Assembly: GCA_018060635.1 (NCBI GenBank)
Contig: JAGOVR010000045.1
Location: forward strand, 1-11,060
Reading direction: 5' to 3'
Length of the DNA stretch: 11,060 bases
Origin: Bacteriovoracaceae bacterium
GTDB taxonomy: Bacteria > Bdellovibrionota > Bacteriovoracia > Bacteriovoracales > Bacteriovoracaceae
Shown here: in pieces, positions 1-6,241 of the stretch
Position numbering within the stretch: the stretch's first letter is position 1
How the letters are laid out: every line of letters starts with the position of its first letter
Position numbers and translations under genes: made by a program
The notes under the pieces: generated by a model
The model's input: the letters and a program-made list of their open reading frames with translations, nothing else
What the model was told of the DNA's origin: nothing
The model's database searches: none

Positions 1-1
1 A

Positions 2-664
2 GAACTCCATGAAAACGGTGAAGTACAAGTTTTGAGAGGAGATGACACCTCGTATAGCACCAAGTCATCTACTGAAGAAGGAACCCCTGCAAAAGATCGC
101 ATCGAATCTGAAGATGACCTGTACTCTATAGAAAAGGATAGTGATGATGCTGAGCTAGAAGGTCAAAGTAAGCGCGTTATAAAAACAGATAATATTATTG
201 CTTTATCCTATGGAAGAGTTAGTGCTGATGACACAACTGGAGATTCTAGTAGTCACAGTTATGTTGCAGGGAGTTGGGCTTATCAATTAATTGATAATGG
301 ATGGCTCGAATTACAATACGGCAGAGGTTTACTGGTTGATCATCCTAGTAGCGGCATTGATACTTCTCTCAGTGATATCATTTTAAGGGCCAAATATACC
401 TTTGCAATTCCTTTTAATGCTTATCTTCAGCCTTACTTAGGTTATCAAATTAGAAGTGCAAAAAATTCAGATGCAGGACAAGACAGCGATACAGTAACTT
501 TAACTCAAGCTCAAAGAGATGCGGAATTAAATGCTGTAGATGATGTGGCTAAGCAACAGTTTATTTTTGGTGTGACAGCACTTAAAAGAATGGTTCCTGG
601 ATGGTTTATTAGGCTGGATTTAGGACTCGATGTGATGAGTGTTGGGATTGCTCTTGAATTTTAA
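2..664 (+). CDS. Outer-membrane beta-barrel protein, C-terminal part (5' end outside window)
   Basis: The frame is open from the first bases of the window, so the gene begins upstream; the TTG at 32 is internal and not a convincing start. About 220 residues are visible. Visible residues about 1-65 are acidic and polar (many D, E, S, T), probably a linker or a loop. From about residue 68 the pattern alternates polar and hydrophobic residues with aromatic girdles, as in strands such as IIALSYGRVS, GWLELQYGRG, AYLQPYLGYQI and WFIRLDLGLDV, and the protein ends in Phe, the usual last residue of barrels recognised by the BAM machinery. A loop insert of T, Q, D and A residues lies around visible residues 157-182. 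The 3' end overlaps the next gene by 26 bases, suggesting one transcript. The barrel call rests on strand pattern and terminal Phe; the family and the substrate, if any, are not recognised. Confidence 0.7.
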   Translation, partial: ELHENGEVQVLRGDDTSYSTKSSTEEGTPAKDRIESEDDLYSIEKDSDDAELEGQSKRVIKTDNIIALSYGRVSADDTTGDSSSHSYVAGSWAYQLIDNGWLELQYGRGLLVDHPSSGIDTSLSDIILRAKYTFAIPFNAYLQPYLGYQIRSAKNSDAGQDSDTVTLTQAQRDAELNAVDDVAKQQFIFGVTALKRMVPGWFIRLDLGLDVMSVGIALEF

Positions 665-827
665 TTTTTTACTTTTTTTATTTTTAAGCTTTTTTCTTTC
701 TTCCTGTGGAGTCAAAGGGCCTCCTCGTGCTCCTAAAAATACTGCCATCACTCCTTGGGATCAAAAATATATTCAAGAGTATGAAACTTTTCAAAAAGAA
801 AAAGAGCAACGAAAAAAGAAATTATGA
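639..827 (+). CDS. Small LptM/YifL-like lipoprotein
   Basis: A 62-residue protein with a long hydrophobic leader, a lipobox Leu-Ser-Ser-Cys (Cys23) and directly after it Gly-Val-Lys-Gly-Pro-Pro, close to the C-G-x-K-G-P-L motif of the YifL/LptM family. The mature part is only about 40 residues and ends in a lysine/glutamate-rich helix (KEKEQRKKK). In enterobacteria LptM assists oxidative maturation of the LPS transporter LptD; whether this distant protein does the same is inference. The start is uncertain: GTG 639 gives the longest form, and in-frame TTG codons at 642, 648 and 654 are alternatives. All lie inside the end of the barrel gene, and none has a strong Shine-Dalgarno (a weak GGA is at 623-625). 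The leader lacks the usual positive N-region. The stop overlaps the start of folK as ATGA. Confidence 0.7.
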   Translation: MLGLLLNFNFLLFLFLSFFLSSCGVKGPPRAPKNTAITPWDQKYIQEYETFQKEKEQRKKKL

Positions 828-1303
828 GTCTTATTATTGCTACTGGATCTAATTTAGGAAATCGAACTCAAAACTTAACAAAAGCCTTAGAGCATTTAAA
901 AACATCTTTTGAATTTATTGCTCAAAGTAATGTTTACGAGTCAGAACCAATTGATTACTTGGATCAACCATCTTTTTTAAATCAAGTTTTAGAATTTAAA
1001 ATCCCTGCTGATACAAAGGCAGAGGCTGTAATGAATCTTTTACTGCACATAGAAAAAACTATGGGGCGAATCAGAGACACCTCGAAAGGACCACGTATTA
1101 TTGATCTGGATATTATTTTTTGGAGCAATCACAAAATAAACTCAACTCATCTATGTATTCCCCATCCACGCTGGAGAGAACGAAGTTTTGTTGTATTACC
1201 TTTGCGAGAGCTCCCTTATTTTAAGAAACTTCAGGAACAATTTATTTTCCCCGAAGTATTTCACACAAAGTCATTTCTTTATAAAAAATTAAGTGTCAAT
1301 TAA
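824..1303 (+). CDS. folK: 2-amino-4-hydroxy-6-hydroxymethyldihydropteridine pyrophosphokinase (HPPK)
   Basis: Cytoplasmic enzyme of folate synthesis: transfers pyrophosphate from ATP to 6-hydroxymethyl-7,8-dihydropterin, giving the substrate of dihydropteroate synthase. The 159 residues match the usual single-domain length (about 160). Visible motifs in order: GSNLGNR (8-14), YESEP (38-42), the pterin-pocket QPSFLNQV (48-55), EKTMGRIR (77-84) with Arg82 and Arg84, GPRIIDLDIIF (89-99) with the Mg-binding Asp94 and Asp96, and IPHPRWRER (112-120). All expected catalytic positions are present. The ATG overlaps the stop of the small lipoprotein gene as ATGA and has no clear Shine-Dalgarno, so translation is probably coupled. 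No folB or folP is next to it in the window. An inverted repeat spans its stop codon. Confidence 0.97.
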   Translation: MSLIIATGSNLGNRTQNLTKALEHLKTSFEFIAQSNVYESEPIDYLDQPSFLNQVLEFKIPADTKAEAVMNLLLHIEKTMGRIRDTSKGPRIIDLDIIFWSNHKINSTHLCIPHPRWRERSFVVLPLRELPYFKKLQEQFIFPEVFHTKSFLYKKLSVN

Positions 1304-1312
1304 ATTGACACT
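1292..1312. repeat. Perfect inverted repeat over the folK stop codon
   Basis: Ten-base arms AGTGTCAATT (1292-1301) and AATTGACACT (1303-1312) flank a single A. The dyad includes the folK TAA (1301-1303). No run of T follows, so it is a poor intrinsic terminator; the short centre also suits a dimeric DNA-binding protein better than an RNA hairpin. The right arm supplies a TTGACA box (1305-1310), and its heptamer TGACACT (1306-1312) recurs at 1324-1330. Operator function is inference. Confidence 0.55.
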
Positions 1313-1335
1313 GTCACTATCTATGACACTTTATC
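1305..1335 (+). promoter_or_regulatory. Candidate promoter for the 1420 lipoprotein gene
   Basis: A consensus -35 box TTGACA lies at 1305-1310. The -10 is weak: CTTTAT (1329-1334, 18-base spacer) or TTTATC (1330-1335, 19-base spacer), each matching only three of six consensus bases. It lies in the only sizeable gap before the gene that starts at 1420 and is overlapped by the inverted repeat at 1292-1312, which would fit a repressible promoter. Low certainty because of the -10. Confidence 0.25.
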
Positions 1336-1419
1336 TATCGCAAACACCTTTAAGTGTTCTATTATCATAACTTCTTGGCATCTCTTTTGCTTCTCATAAC
1401 ATCAAGTTTAAGGGGGAGT

Positions 1420-2553
1420 ATGTGTAAAATTTCAAGATATTTGCTATTTATTTTTTGTCTTTTTTTATCTTTTTCTTGTAAACAATCTTCTCCTCAGAGG
1501 ACAGAGAATGTTCAGCTTTTTTCTCAAGCTTCACAGTTAAATCAAAATAACAAAGAGAGGAATCCCCTTGTTCGTAAAGTATTTTATAAAAAATTTAAAG
1601 CTAAAAAGAAAGTAAACCATAAACCTGAATCTTATTACCAAATAACAAAAAAAAGTTCGTACACATTTTCTGAAAAAAGCACTCTGACCTCATCTCCTCT
1701 CACTTTTTATAGCCATTCTCTAGCCAGAACAATTAATCCTGTTATCCCTCAAAAGAAAATAGAAGTGAAAAATGCAGAAGTTAAAGAAAAAAATAATGAA
1801 AAAATTAAAGAAAAGATTAAAGAAAAAGAAGAACTTTTTGAGCCTGAAATAATAGCTCCTGCCCGTAAGTCACAGGAGCCCGAATTAAAACCAGAAATCA
1901 AAAAAGATGAAGAGATAAAAGAAAATATTATTATTGATTTATTTGCTTTAGAAAAATTAACCGATGATAAAGAACAAAATAATCTTTTTATTTACTCCAA
2001 AACAGACCCTCTCAAAAGAATGCTTTTAAATTCAGAAACCATTAATCATTATAAATTTATCCAAAACAATGAAGAAACATTTATTGTATGGGAAGAGAAA
2101 ATGAAAAATGGCTACTCTAGTGAGCTTCAAATTCATGGTAAAATATTTAATGCAAAAACCAATCAGATTAAAAACATTGGAGGATTAACTCAATCACTCA
2201 TTTCTGCTGAAAAAGAAACTGCCTTTCATATCAACTTAGAATCATTTTTGGATCTCTATTTTATAGCGTGGGTTGGAACCTCTGAAAAATCTAAACGTAA
2301 CATCTATATCAAAATATTTGACCCTAAAGACGGTCAATTTAAAAAGATCCCCTCTTTAGTTGATGGGCATTTAAAAAGAATTTGGGAGTCCAAAGCACAA
2401 ATATATGTTATCAAAATGCGAGTAGAAGATGCTCTTTATATCGACATTTATTATCAAGGGAAAGACAAGGATCAGTGGATAACCGCTGTTTATGATCATA
2501 AAAATCAGGAATTTAAGTATCAAAATTATAAAGAGAAAAATACCCGTCCTTAA
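1420..2553 (+). CDS. Probable lipoprotein with lysine/glutamate-rich linker and C-terminal beta-repeats, function unknown
   Basis: 377 residues if started at ATG 1420, which follows a strong purine run (AAGGGGGAG, 1410-1418) and begins directly with a signal peptide (MCKISRYLLFIFCLF). The longer frame back to 1354 would bury that signal peptide behind 22 residues. Cys20 follows Leu-Ser-Phe-Ser; the Phe at -2 and Ser at -3 make an imperfect lipobox, so a plain secreted form is possible. Residues about 22-110 are basic and polar. About 114-167 are rich in K, E and P (with a two-fold 12-base DNA repeat at 1801-1824), probably an extended linker across the periplasm. The C-terminal domain (about 188-377) holds three similar segments near 219-254, 277-313 and 325-369. 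Each has a hydrophobic strand with an aromatic, a polar turn, an I/Y-x-I strand, then D/N-x-K followed by Q-I/F/W, resembling propeller blades. No known family is recognised. Confidence 0.75.
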   Translation: MCKISRYLLFIFCLFLSFSCKQSSPQRTENVQLFSQASQLNQNNKERNPLVRKVFYKKFKAKKKVNHKPESYYQITKKSSYTFSEKSTLTSSPLTFYSHSLARTINPVIPQKKIEVKNAEVKEKNNEKIKEKIKEKEELFEPEIIAPARKSQEPELKPEIKKDEEIKENIIIDLFALEKLTDDKEQNNLFIYSKTDPLKRMLLNSETINHYKFIQNNEETFIVWEEKMKNGYSSELQIHGKIFNAKTNQIKNIGGLTQSLISAEKETAFHINLESFLDLYFIAWVGTSEKSKRNIYIKIFDPKDGQFKKIPSLVDGHLKRIWESKAQIYVIKMRVEDALYIDIYYQGKDKDQWITAVYDHKNQEFKYQNYKEKNTRP

Positions 2554-2619
2554 ATCTAGAAAAACTGTACAAAATCATCCATCTATAGTTTAAATAATCC
2601 TAAATTAAATCTTATTTTT

Positions 2620-2626
2620 AAGGAGA
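2620..2626 (+). promoter_or_regulatory. Ribosome binding site fixing the TTG start of etfB
   Basis: AAGGAGA is a near-perfect Shine-Dalgarno placed 6 bases before TTG 2633. It supports a TTG start, which gives the N-terminus MNIFVCIKQLPD expected for EtfB; there is no in-frame ATG until deep inside the conserved domain. Upstream, TATAGT at 2584-2589 is a possible -10 box, but no credible -35 box stands at the right distance. Confidence 0.8.
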
Positions 2627-2632
2627 TGACCT

Positions 2633-3421
2633 TTGAATATCTTCGTTTGTATAAAACAACTTCCTGATACTGAAACTAAAGTTATCCCCACTAACGATAA
2701 AAGTTTTATCGAAACTGCTAACGTAAAATGGATTATGAATCCTTATGACGAATTTGCGGTAGAACAAGCTCTTCTGATCAAAGGAGAGCAAACAGACACC
2801 CAAGTAATCGTCTTAAGAGTTGGCTCTGTTAAAGATAGTGAGGCACTCCGAACAGCTTTGGCCATGGGAGCCGATGAAGCTTTTTTAGTGGAAACTAATG
2901 ATTTTTTAGATTCTTATATGACCGCCAAAGCTATTAAAGGAGCTATTGAAAAAAGTGCAAAAACTCCCGATCTTATTTTATGCGGAAAACAAGCCATTGA
3001 TGATGATTGTTTACAAGTTCCACAAATTTTAGCGCAAATGATGAATTTTCCTTCTGTCAGTGTAGTAGTAGGATTTGAACAAACTGCAGAAAAAATTCAA
3101 GTTCGCAGAGAAATTGAAGGAGGAAGTTTAGAAGTTTATGAACTAAACTTACCTGCTGTTATTGCTTGTAATAAAGGACTTAATACACCTAGATATCCTT
3201 CGCTCCCTGGAATTATGAAAGCTAAGAAAAAACCTCTTACCACTTATTCTTTAAGTGATGTTGGTGTTTCTGAAAATGATCGTAAAGTAAAGTATACTGA
3301 ATTTGTCCTTCCTCAAGAAAAACCTGCAGGGAAAAAATTTGATGCCCGTGAAGCTGAAAAGCAAGCTGATATTGTAAAAGAGGTGGTAAACCTCCTTAGA
3401 ACTGAAGCAAAAATAATTTAA
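2633..3421 (+). CDS. etfB: Electron transfer flavoprotein beta subunit
   Basis: 262 residues, standard length. EtfB binds AMP and, with EtfA, forms the soluble FAD heterodimer that collects electrons from acyl-CoA and other dehydrogenases and passes them to ETF-quinone oxidoreductase. The N-terminus MNIFVCIKQLPDT and MNPYDEFAVEQAL (about 35-47) are typical. Family signatures follow: VRREIEGG (around 157-164) and LNTPRYPSLPGIMKAKKKP (183-201), the recognition loop that docks on dehydrogenases; Leu191 is in the position of the key loop leucine. The C-terminus carries the expected helical arm. The start is TTG with a strong Shine-Dalgarno. A 17-base gap leads to etfA. The pattern fits the classical fatty-acid-oxidation ETF rather than the nitrogen-fixation FixBA type, though that split should be confirmed by phylogeny. 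Confidence 0.97.
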   Translation: MNIFVCIKQLPDTETKVIPTNDKSFIETANVKWIMNPYDEFAVEQALLIKGEQTDTQVIVLRVGSVKDSEALRTALAMGADEAFLVETNDFLDSYMTAKAIKGAIEKSAKTPDLILCGKQAIDDDCLQVPQILAQMMNFPSVSVVVGFEQTAEKIQVRREIEGGSLEVYELNLPAVIACNKGLNTPRYPSLPGIMKAKKKPLTTYSLSDVGVSENDRKVKYTEFVLPQEKPAGKKFDAREAEKQADIVKEVVNLLRTEAKII

Positions 3422-3438
3422 AAACAAAGGAATTTTTT

Positions 3439-4401
3439 GTGGCAAAAATTGCGATATTTAGCGAAGTAAATAAAGGTCAAATAAAAACTGTAACTCTAGA
3501 AATTTTAGGAAAGCTAAAGGAACATCTCGTAGATGTTGTTTTTATCGAGCCTTGTTCTTTAGAACAACAAAATATTTTAAAAAAGCATGGAGCAAAAAAT
3601 ATTTTTAATCTTAAAAATGATTTTTTAAAAAACTATTCTTCTGATGGATATGCTACAGCTCTTAAAAAGTTTTTAGAAAATAATTCTTATGACTATGTTT
3701 TCACAGGAGCTACAGCTCAAACTAAAGATTTTTTTCCACGTCTTGCAACTCAATTTGATGCTGGTCTTATCAGTGATATCGTTTCATTTGAAATTAAAAA
3801 TGACATCTTTTACGGTGTTCGCCCTGTTTTTGCGGGTAAATGTTTAGCCCGTACTGAATTTATGGGACCTAAGCCTTATTTTGCTACTATTCGTCCTAAT
3901 GCTTTAGGCCTTTCTCAAAATTTATCGGAATCTAGTGCAGAAATGGTAGATAAAAATATTACTATGGATAAGCCGAAAGCTAGCGTTATACAAATAGTAA
4001 AAGGACAATCTGAAAAACTAGATCTGACTGAAGCCAATATTATTGTCTCTGGTGGACGTTCTATGAAAAATAAAGAAAATTTTAAAATTTTATTTGAGTT
4101 AGCAGAGGTGATTGGAGCTACTGTGGGAGCCTCTCGTGCGGCAGTAGATTCGGGTTATGCCGAACATTCTATGCAAGTAGGACAAACAGGAAAAACCGTC
4201 TCTCCTTCTCTTTATATTGCTTGTGGAATTTCTGGTGCTATTCAACATTTAGCAGGCATGAGAACTTCTAAAATAATTGTTTGTATTAATAATGATCCCG
4301 AAGCTCCTTTATTTTCCAAAGCCGATTACGGTATTGTGGGAGATCTTTTTACGATTGTACCTCTCTTAACAGAAGAATTTAAACGACTCCTGCACAAGTA
4401 A
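3439..4401 (+). CDS. etfA: Electron transfer flavoprotein alpha subunit
   Basis: 320 residues, normal for EtfA, partner of EtfB in the FAD-containing electron carrier. The N-terminal domain (about 1-185) starts MAKIAIFSEV and includes YVFTGATAQTKDFFPRLA. The FAD domain begins near IVSGGRSM and carries ATVGASRAAVDSG, GQTGKT (248-253), SPSLYIACGISGAIQHLAGM (residues 255-274) and INNDPEAPLFSKADYGIVGD (283-302), all near invariant in the family. No ferredoxin-type cysteine cluster is seen, so it is the plain form. The start is GTG at 3439, with AAAGGAA at 3426-3432 as Shine-Dalgarno; GTG is the only start near the conserved N-terminus. It follows etfB by 17 bases and is followed after 2 bases by an acyltransferase gene, so the three are probably co-transcribed. 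Confidence 0.97.
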   Translation: MAKIAIFSEVNKGQIKTVTLEILGKLKEHLVDVVFIEPCSLEQQNILKKHGAKNIFNLKNDFLKNYSSDGYATALKKFLENNSYDYVFTGATAQTKDFFPRLATQFDAGLISDIVSFEIKNDIFYGVRPVFAGKCLARTEFMGPKPYFATIRPNALGLSQNLSESSAEMVDKNITMDKPKASVIQIVKGQSEKLDLTEANIIVSGGRSMKNKENFKILFELAEVIGATVGASRAAVDSGYAEHSMQVGQTGKTVSPSLYIACGISGAIQHLAGMRTSKIIVCINNDPEAPLFSKADYGIVGDLFTIVPLLTEEFKRLLHK

Positions 4402-4403
4402 TT

Positions 4404-5021
4404 ATGCTAAAACAAAAAATTTTAGGACTTCTAGCTGGGTTTATTTATAAGATCTATTCTTCTACTTTCTCTTATCAATTTCACTATGAAGATGAATCGA
4501 ATTTTAAATTAGCCATGCAAGACCTCAGTGGAGTCTCTCCTAGTTCTGCTAGCTTTCTTTATGCTTTTTGGCATCAAGATGAATTATCCCTTCTGGGTTA
4601 CTTTCAAAATAGTAAAACAGTTATTATGAGCTCACCTTCTAAAGATGGAACCATTATGGCAACGGCTTTGGAATTTTTAGGCTATGTAGTAGTTGCAGGA
4701 TCTTCCGATAAAAAACCTATTCAAGGATTTCTAGCATCACTTAAAAAAATTAAAAAAGGTTATCGTTATGCTATGGCCGTAGATGGGCCCAAAGGACCTA
4801 TTTTTAAAAGCAAAGAAGGGATTATAAAACTTTCAGAAAAAACACAAAAAAAGATTTTTCCTGTAAGAGCTTTCCCTGAAAAATATTATTGTTTTAAAAG
4901 ATCTTGGAACCAAGCTAAATTACCGCTACCCTTTACTAAAATTCATCTTATTATTGGAAAAGCTAACTTTTATTCCAATCTAGAACTAGATAACGCTTTA
5001 AATAAATTACATATCAGTTGA
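4404..5021 (+). CDS. DUF374 family lysophospholipid acyltransferase-like protein
   Basis: 205 residues. Hydrophobic N-terminal helix (about 6-24), then FWHQDEL (55-61) in the position of the family's conserved WH motif, SSPSKDGTIMATALEFLGY (76-94), VVAGSS (96-101), and AVDGPKGP (125-132), followed by an ending with IFPVRAF, SWNQ and LPLPF. The D-G, G-S-S, DGPKGP and SW..PF elements are the hallmarks of DUF374, membrane-associated proteins related to LpxL-like and PlsC-like acyltransferases. The acyl donor and acceptor are unknown; a lipid of the envelope is the usual assumption. It starts 2 bases after the etfA stop without a Shine-Dalgarno, implying coupling. Its last 15 bases overlap the end of the convergent gene on the other strand. 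The C-terminus is short compared with many relatives, but the conserved core is complete. Confidence 0.88.
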   Translation: MLKQKILGLLAGFIYKIYSSTFSYQFHYEDESNFKLAMQDLSGVSPSSASFLYAFWHQDELSLLGYFQNSKTVIMSSPSKDGTIMATALEFLGYVVVAGSSDKKPIQGFLASLKKIKKGYRYAMAVDGPKGPIFKSKEGIIKLSEKTQKKIFPVRAFPEKYYCFKRSWNQAKLPLPFTKIHLIIGKANFYSNLELDNALNKLHIS

Positions 5022-5786
5022 TGAACCAAAAGCAAAACCAACTTGAGCTACGTGAGTATCATTTTGCATACCTGATTCATAATAACTTTGTAAATTTTCT
5101 TCCATTTCTTCTCTTTGCTCATCAGTAAATTCTTCCCCAGATACTTGGTTAGAAGCTTGAATAGCATCCGAATACTCTGATTCTGAGGCTGAGTGGAAAC
5201 GAATACGAGAATTTTCTAAAGTTCCATCGGCTAAAAATACATCATAAGAATTTCCTACAGCTTGAATAATTCCATTTCTTTCAGAACCATCTACATCTGT
5301 ATATTTAAAAGCACCTTCACCATTTTTTACAATATTAGCAAGCTCAATAGAACCTTCTCCATCAATATGAACTACGATAGATTGTAAATTTCCTTCTGCA
5401 TCAGTGCTTAACTCTCCAGTTACATGATTAGACATAAATTTTTGAGAAGCGCTATAAAAAGTAGCCACACTCATTTGAACGGAAGGTTTTAGTTTAAGTC
5501 CTGTTTCTTTAGCTTTTTTTACTTCTTGCTGTTCTACAACTTTTACTTCTTCTTTTTTCTCTACTTGATTAAGTTGAATAACTTTAACAGGAGCAGAGTT
5601 TTGGAAAGCATCACTCCAGCTATTTTTAATTTTATGACTATCTTGATTAAAGTCTTTTTCAAGATTTTGAAATCTATTAGCAACCTTTAATTCTTTTTGA
5701 CCAAAGATACTCGTTTTACCCGCTATAAAAAAAACGGCCCCTAAAACGGCTAAAGTAACTAAAGTGTTTTTTGCTGTGTTTTTCAT
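5007..5786 (-). CDS. Membrane-anchored or secreted protein of unknown function
   Basis: 259 residues, start ATG at 5786 preceded by AGGAGA (5791-5796 on this strand, 4 bases away). An N-terminal hydrophobic segment (about residues 8-23, LVTLAVLGAVFFIAG after MKNTAKN) is followed by no clear signal-peptidase site, so it is either a signal anchor or a cleaved leader. Residues about 30-95 are polar and charged, ending in a K/E/V/Q-rich stretch (VEKKEEVKVVEQQEVKKAK). A more ordered domain begins near residue 100 with regular beta pattern (VTGELSTDAEGNLQSIVVHI, SIELANIV, GAFKYTD, GSERNGIIQAV, YDVFLADG), followed by an acidic helix (EEFTDEQREEMEENLQSYYE) and a small-residue tail. No family is recognised. 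It reads towards the acyltransferase gene and overlaps its end by 15 bases. It is transcribed alone or after the 73-residue gene 175 bases upstream. Confidence 0.8.
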   Translation of the reverse strand: MKNTAKNTLVTLAVLGAVFFIAGKTSIFGQKELKVANRFQNLEKDFNQDSHKIKNSWSDAFQNSAPVKVIQLNQVEKKEEVKVVEQQEVKKAKETGLKLKPSVQMSVATFYSASQKFMSNHVTGELSTDAEGNLQSIVVHIDGEGSIELANIVKNGEGAFKYTDVDGSERNGIIQAVGNSYDVFLADGTLENSRIRFHSASESEYSDAIQASNQVSGEEFTDEQREEMEENLQSYYESGMQNDTHVAQVGFAFGSSTDM

Positions 5787-5790
5787 AAAT

Positions 5791-5796
5791 TCTCCT
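5791..5796 (-). promoter_or_regulatory. Ribosome binding site of the 5786 gene
   Basis: On the minus strand AGGAGA stands 4 bases before the ATG at 5786. The surrounding bases (TAGGAGAATTTAT) also occur before the mrp start at 7368, with one more TA before the ATG there. Confidence 0.75.
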
Positions 5797-5961
5797 ATTT
5801 GCCTTTGTATGATGCAAGGTGAATGCCATGTGAGTAACGTTTAAATTACTTAGGAGAAAATTACATAACATATTGAAATAATTGAATATTTTTAGAATAC
5901 AGGAAGGGAAGTGATTATAAAATTGTCATTATTTTTTGCTGGTGTAAAGAAAATGAACAGT
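5797..5961. other. Intergenic region without a recognisable gene
   Basis: The stretch between the 73-residue gene and the 5786 gene is very AT-rich. It should carry the promoter of the 5786 gene on the minus strand. A TATAAT hexamer is present on that strand (5914-5919), but no good -35 box lies 16-18 bases upstream of it, and nearer the gene only weak CATACA-like sequences are seen. No small reading frame with a ribosome-binding site and no strong hairpin is visible. Confidence 0.4.
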
Positions 5962-6183
5962 TTAGCTCTCTCCACGAGAGAAGCGATCCATCTGATCTAC
6001 TTGAGGAGCATCTCCTAAATAATCCGTATGAGCCGATTTGTAGCGAAGAAGAGCAATGACAACAAGCTCATCAATGGCTTTTTTAGAGTTTTTAGACATA
6101 ATTTCAAAAGCATCCACTACGTTTTTATCAATCATTACTTTTAATTCTTTTAACTCACCTTGATTATATTTTTGAGATTTCAT
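5962..6183 (-). CDS. Small ribbon-helix-helix-like protein
   Basis: 73 residues, ATG at 6183 with AAGGAA as Shine-Dalgarno. After a short polar N-terminus comes a beta-strand-like LKELKVMID, a helix (VVDAFEIMSKNS) and a second helix with an amphipathic core (AIDELVVIALLRYKSAH), then a polar tail. This order matches the strand-helix-helix of CopG/MetJ-type DNA-binding dimers, where the strand contacts DNA; the lysine residues flanking the strand would suit this. No toxin gene is adjacent, so an antitoxin role is not supported. It follows mrp in the same direction after 54 bases, and a good promoter lies in that gap, so it can be expressed by itself. The RHH assignment is from pattern only; it could be another small helical protein. 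Confidence 0.65.
   Translation of the reverse strand: MKSQKYNQGELKELKVMIDKNVVDAFEIMSKNSKKAIDELVVIALLRYKSAHTDYLGDAPQVDQMDRFSRGES
5965..5984 (-). terminator. Hairpin at the end of the 73-residue gene
   Basis: On the minus strand GCTTCTCTC and GAGAGAGC pair around a GTG loop (8 bp with one bulge), covering the last sense codons just before the TAA. A loosely T-rich stretch (TTCATTTTCTTT) follows about 8 bases after the stem. This is weaker than a standard intrinsic terminator but is the only candidate between this gene and the next one downstream. Confidence 0.3.
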
Positions 6184-6212
6184 AGGTTTATTCCTTAAAA
6201 AGAGTTAAACGG

Positions 6213-6241
6213 AGAATACAGAAAAGAGAGAGTTTTTTCAA
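6213..6241 (-). promoter_or_regulatory. Candidate sigma-70-type promoter of the 73-residue gene
   Basis: On the minus strand TTGAAA (6236-6241) and TATTCT (6213-6218) are separated by exactly 17 bases, with TG directly before the -10 box. The -35 box overlaps the mrp stop codon. Transcription would begin near 6206, giving a leader of about 23 bases that contains the Shine-Dalgarno of the gene starting at 6183. Confidence 0.45.

Noticed and set aside
1292..1312. Intrinsic terminator after folK
   Set aside because: The dyad is perfect but AT-rich in its centre, has a one-base middle and no T-run on either side.
2618..2803. Minus-strand reading frame of 61 codons opposite the start of etfB
   Set aside because: It lies opposite well-conserved etfB codons, has no ribosome-binding site and resembles no family.
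3251..3445. Minus-strand reading frame of 64 codons over the etfB-etfA junction
   Set aside because: Antisense to conserved coding sequence; composition (F, L, S, I) is typical of an antisense AT-rich frame.
5871..5890. Doubled ATTGAA in the gap upstream of the 5786 gene
   Set aside because: Short and in very AT-rich sequence where such repeats are expected by chance.
5962..6183. Toxin-antitoxin module suggested by the RHH-like protein
   Set aside because: No toxin-like gene adjoins it: the neighbours are mrp and, 175 bases away, an anchored protein with a signal segment.
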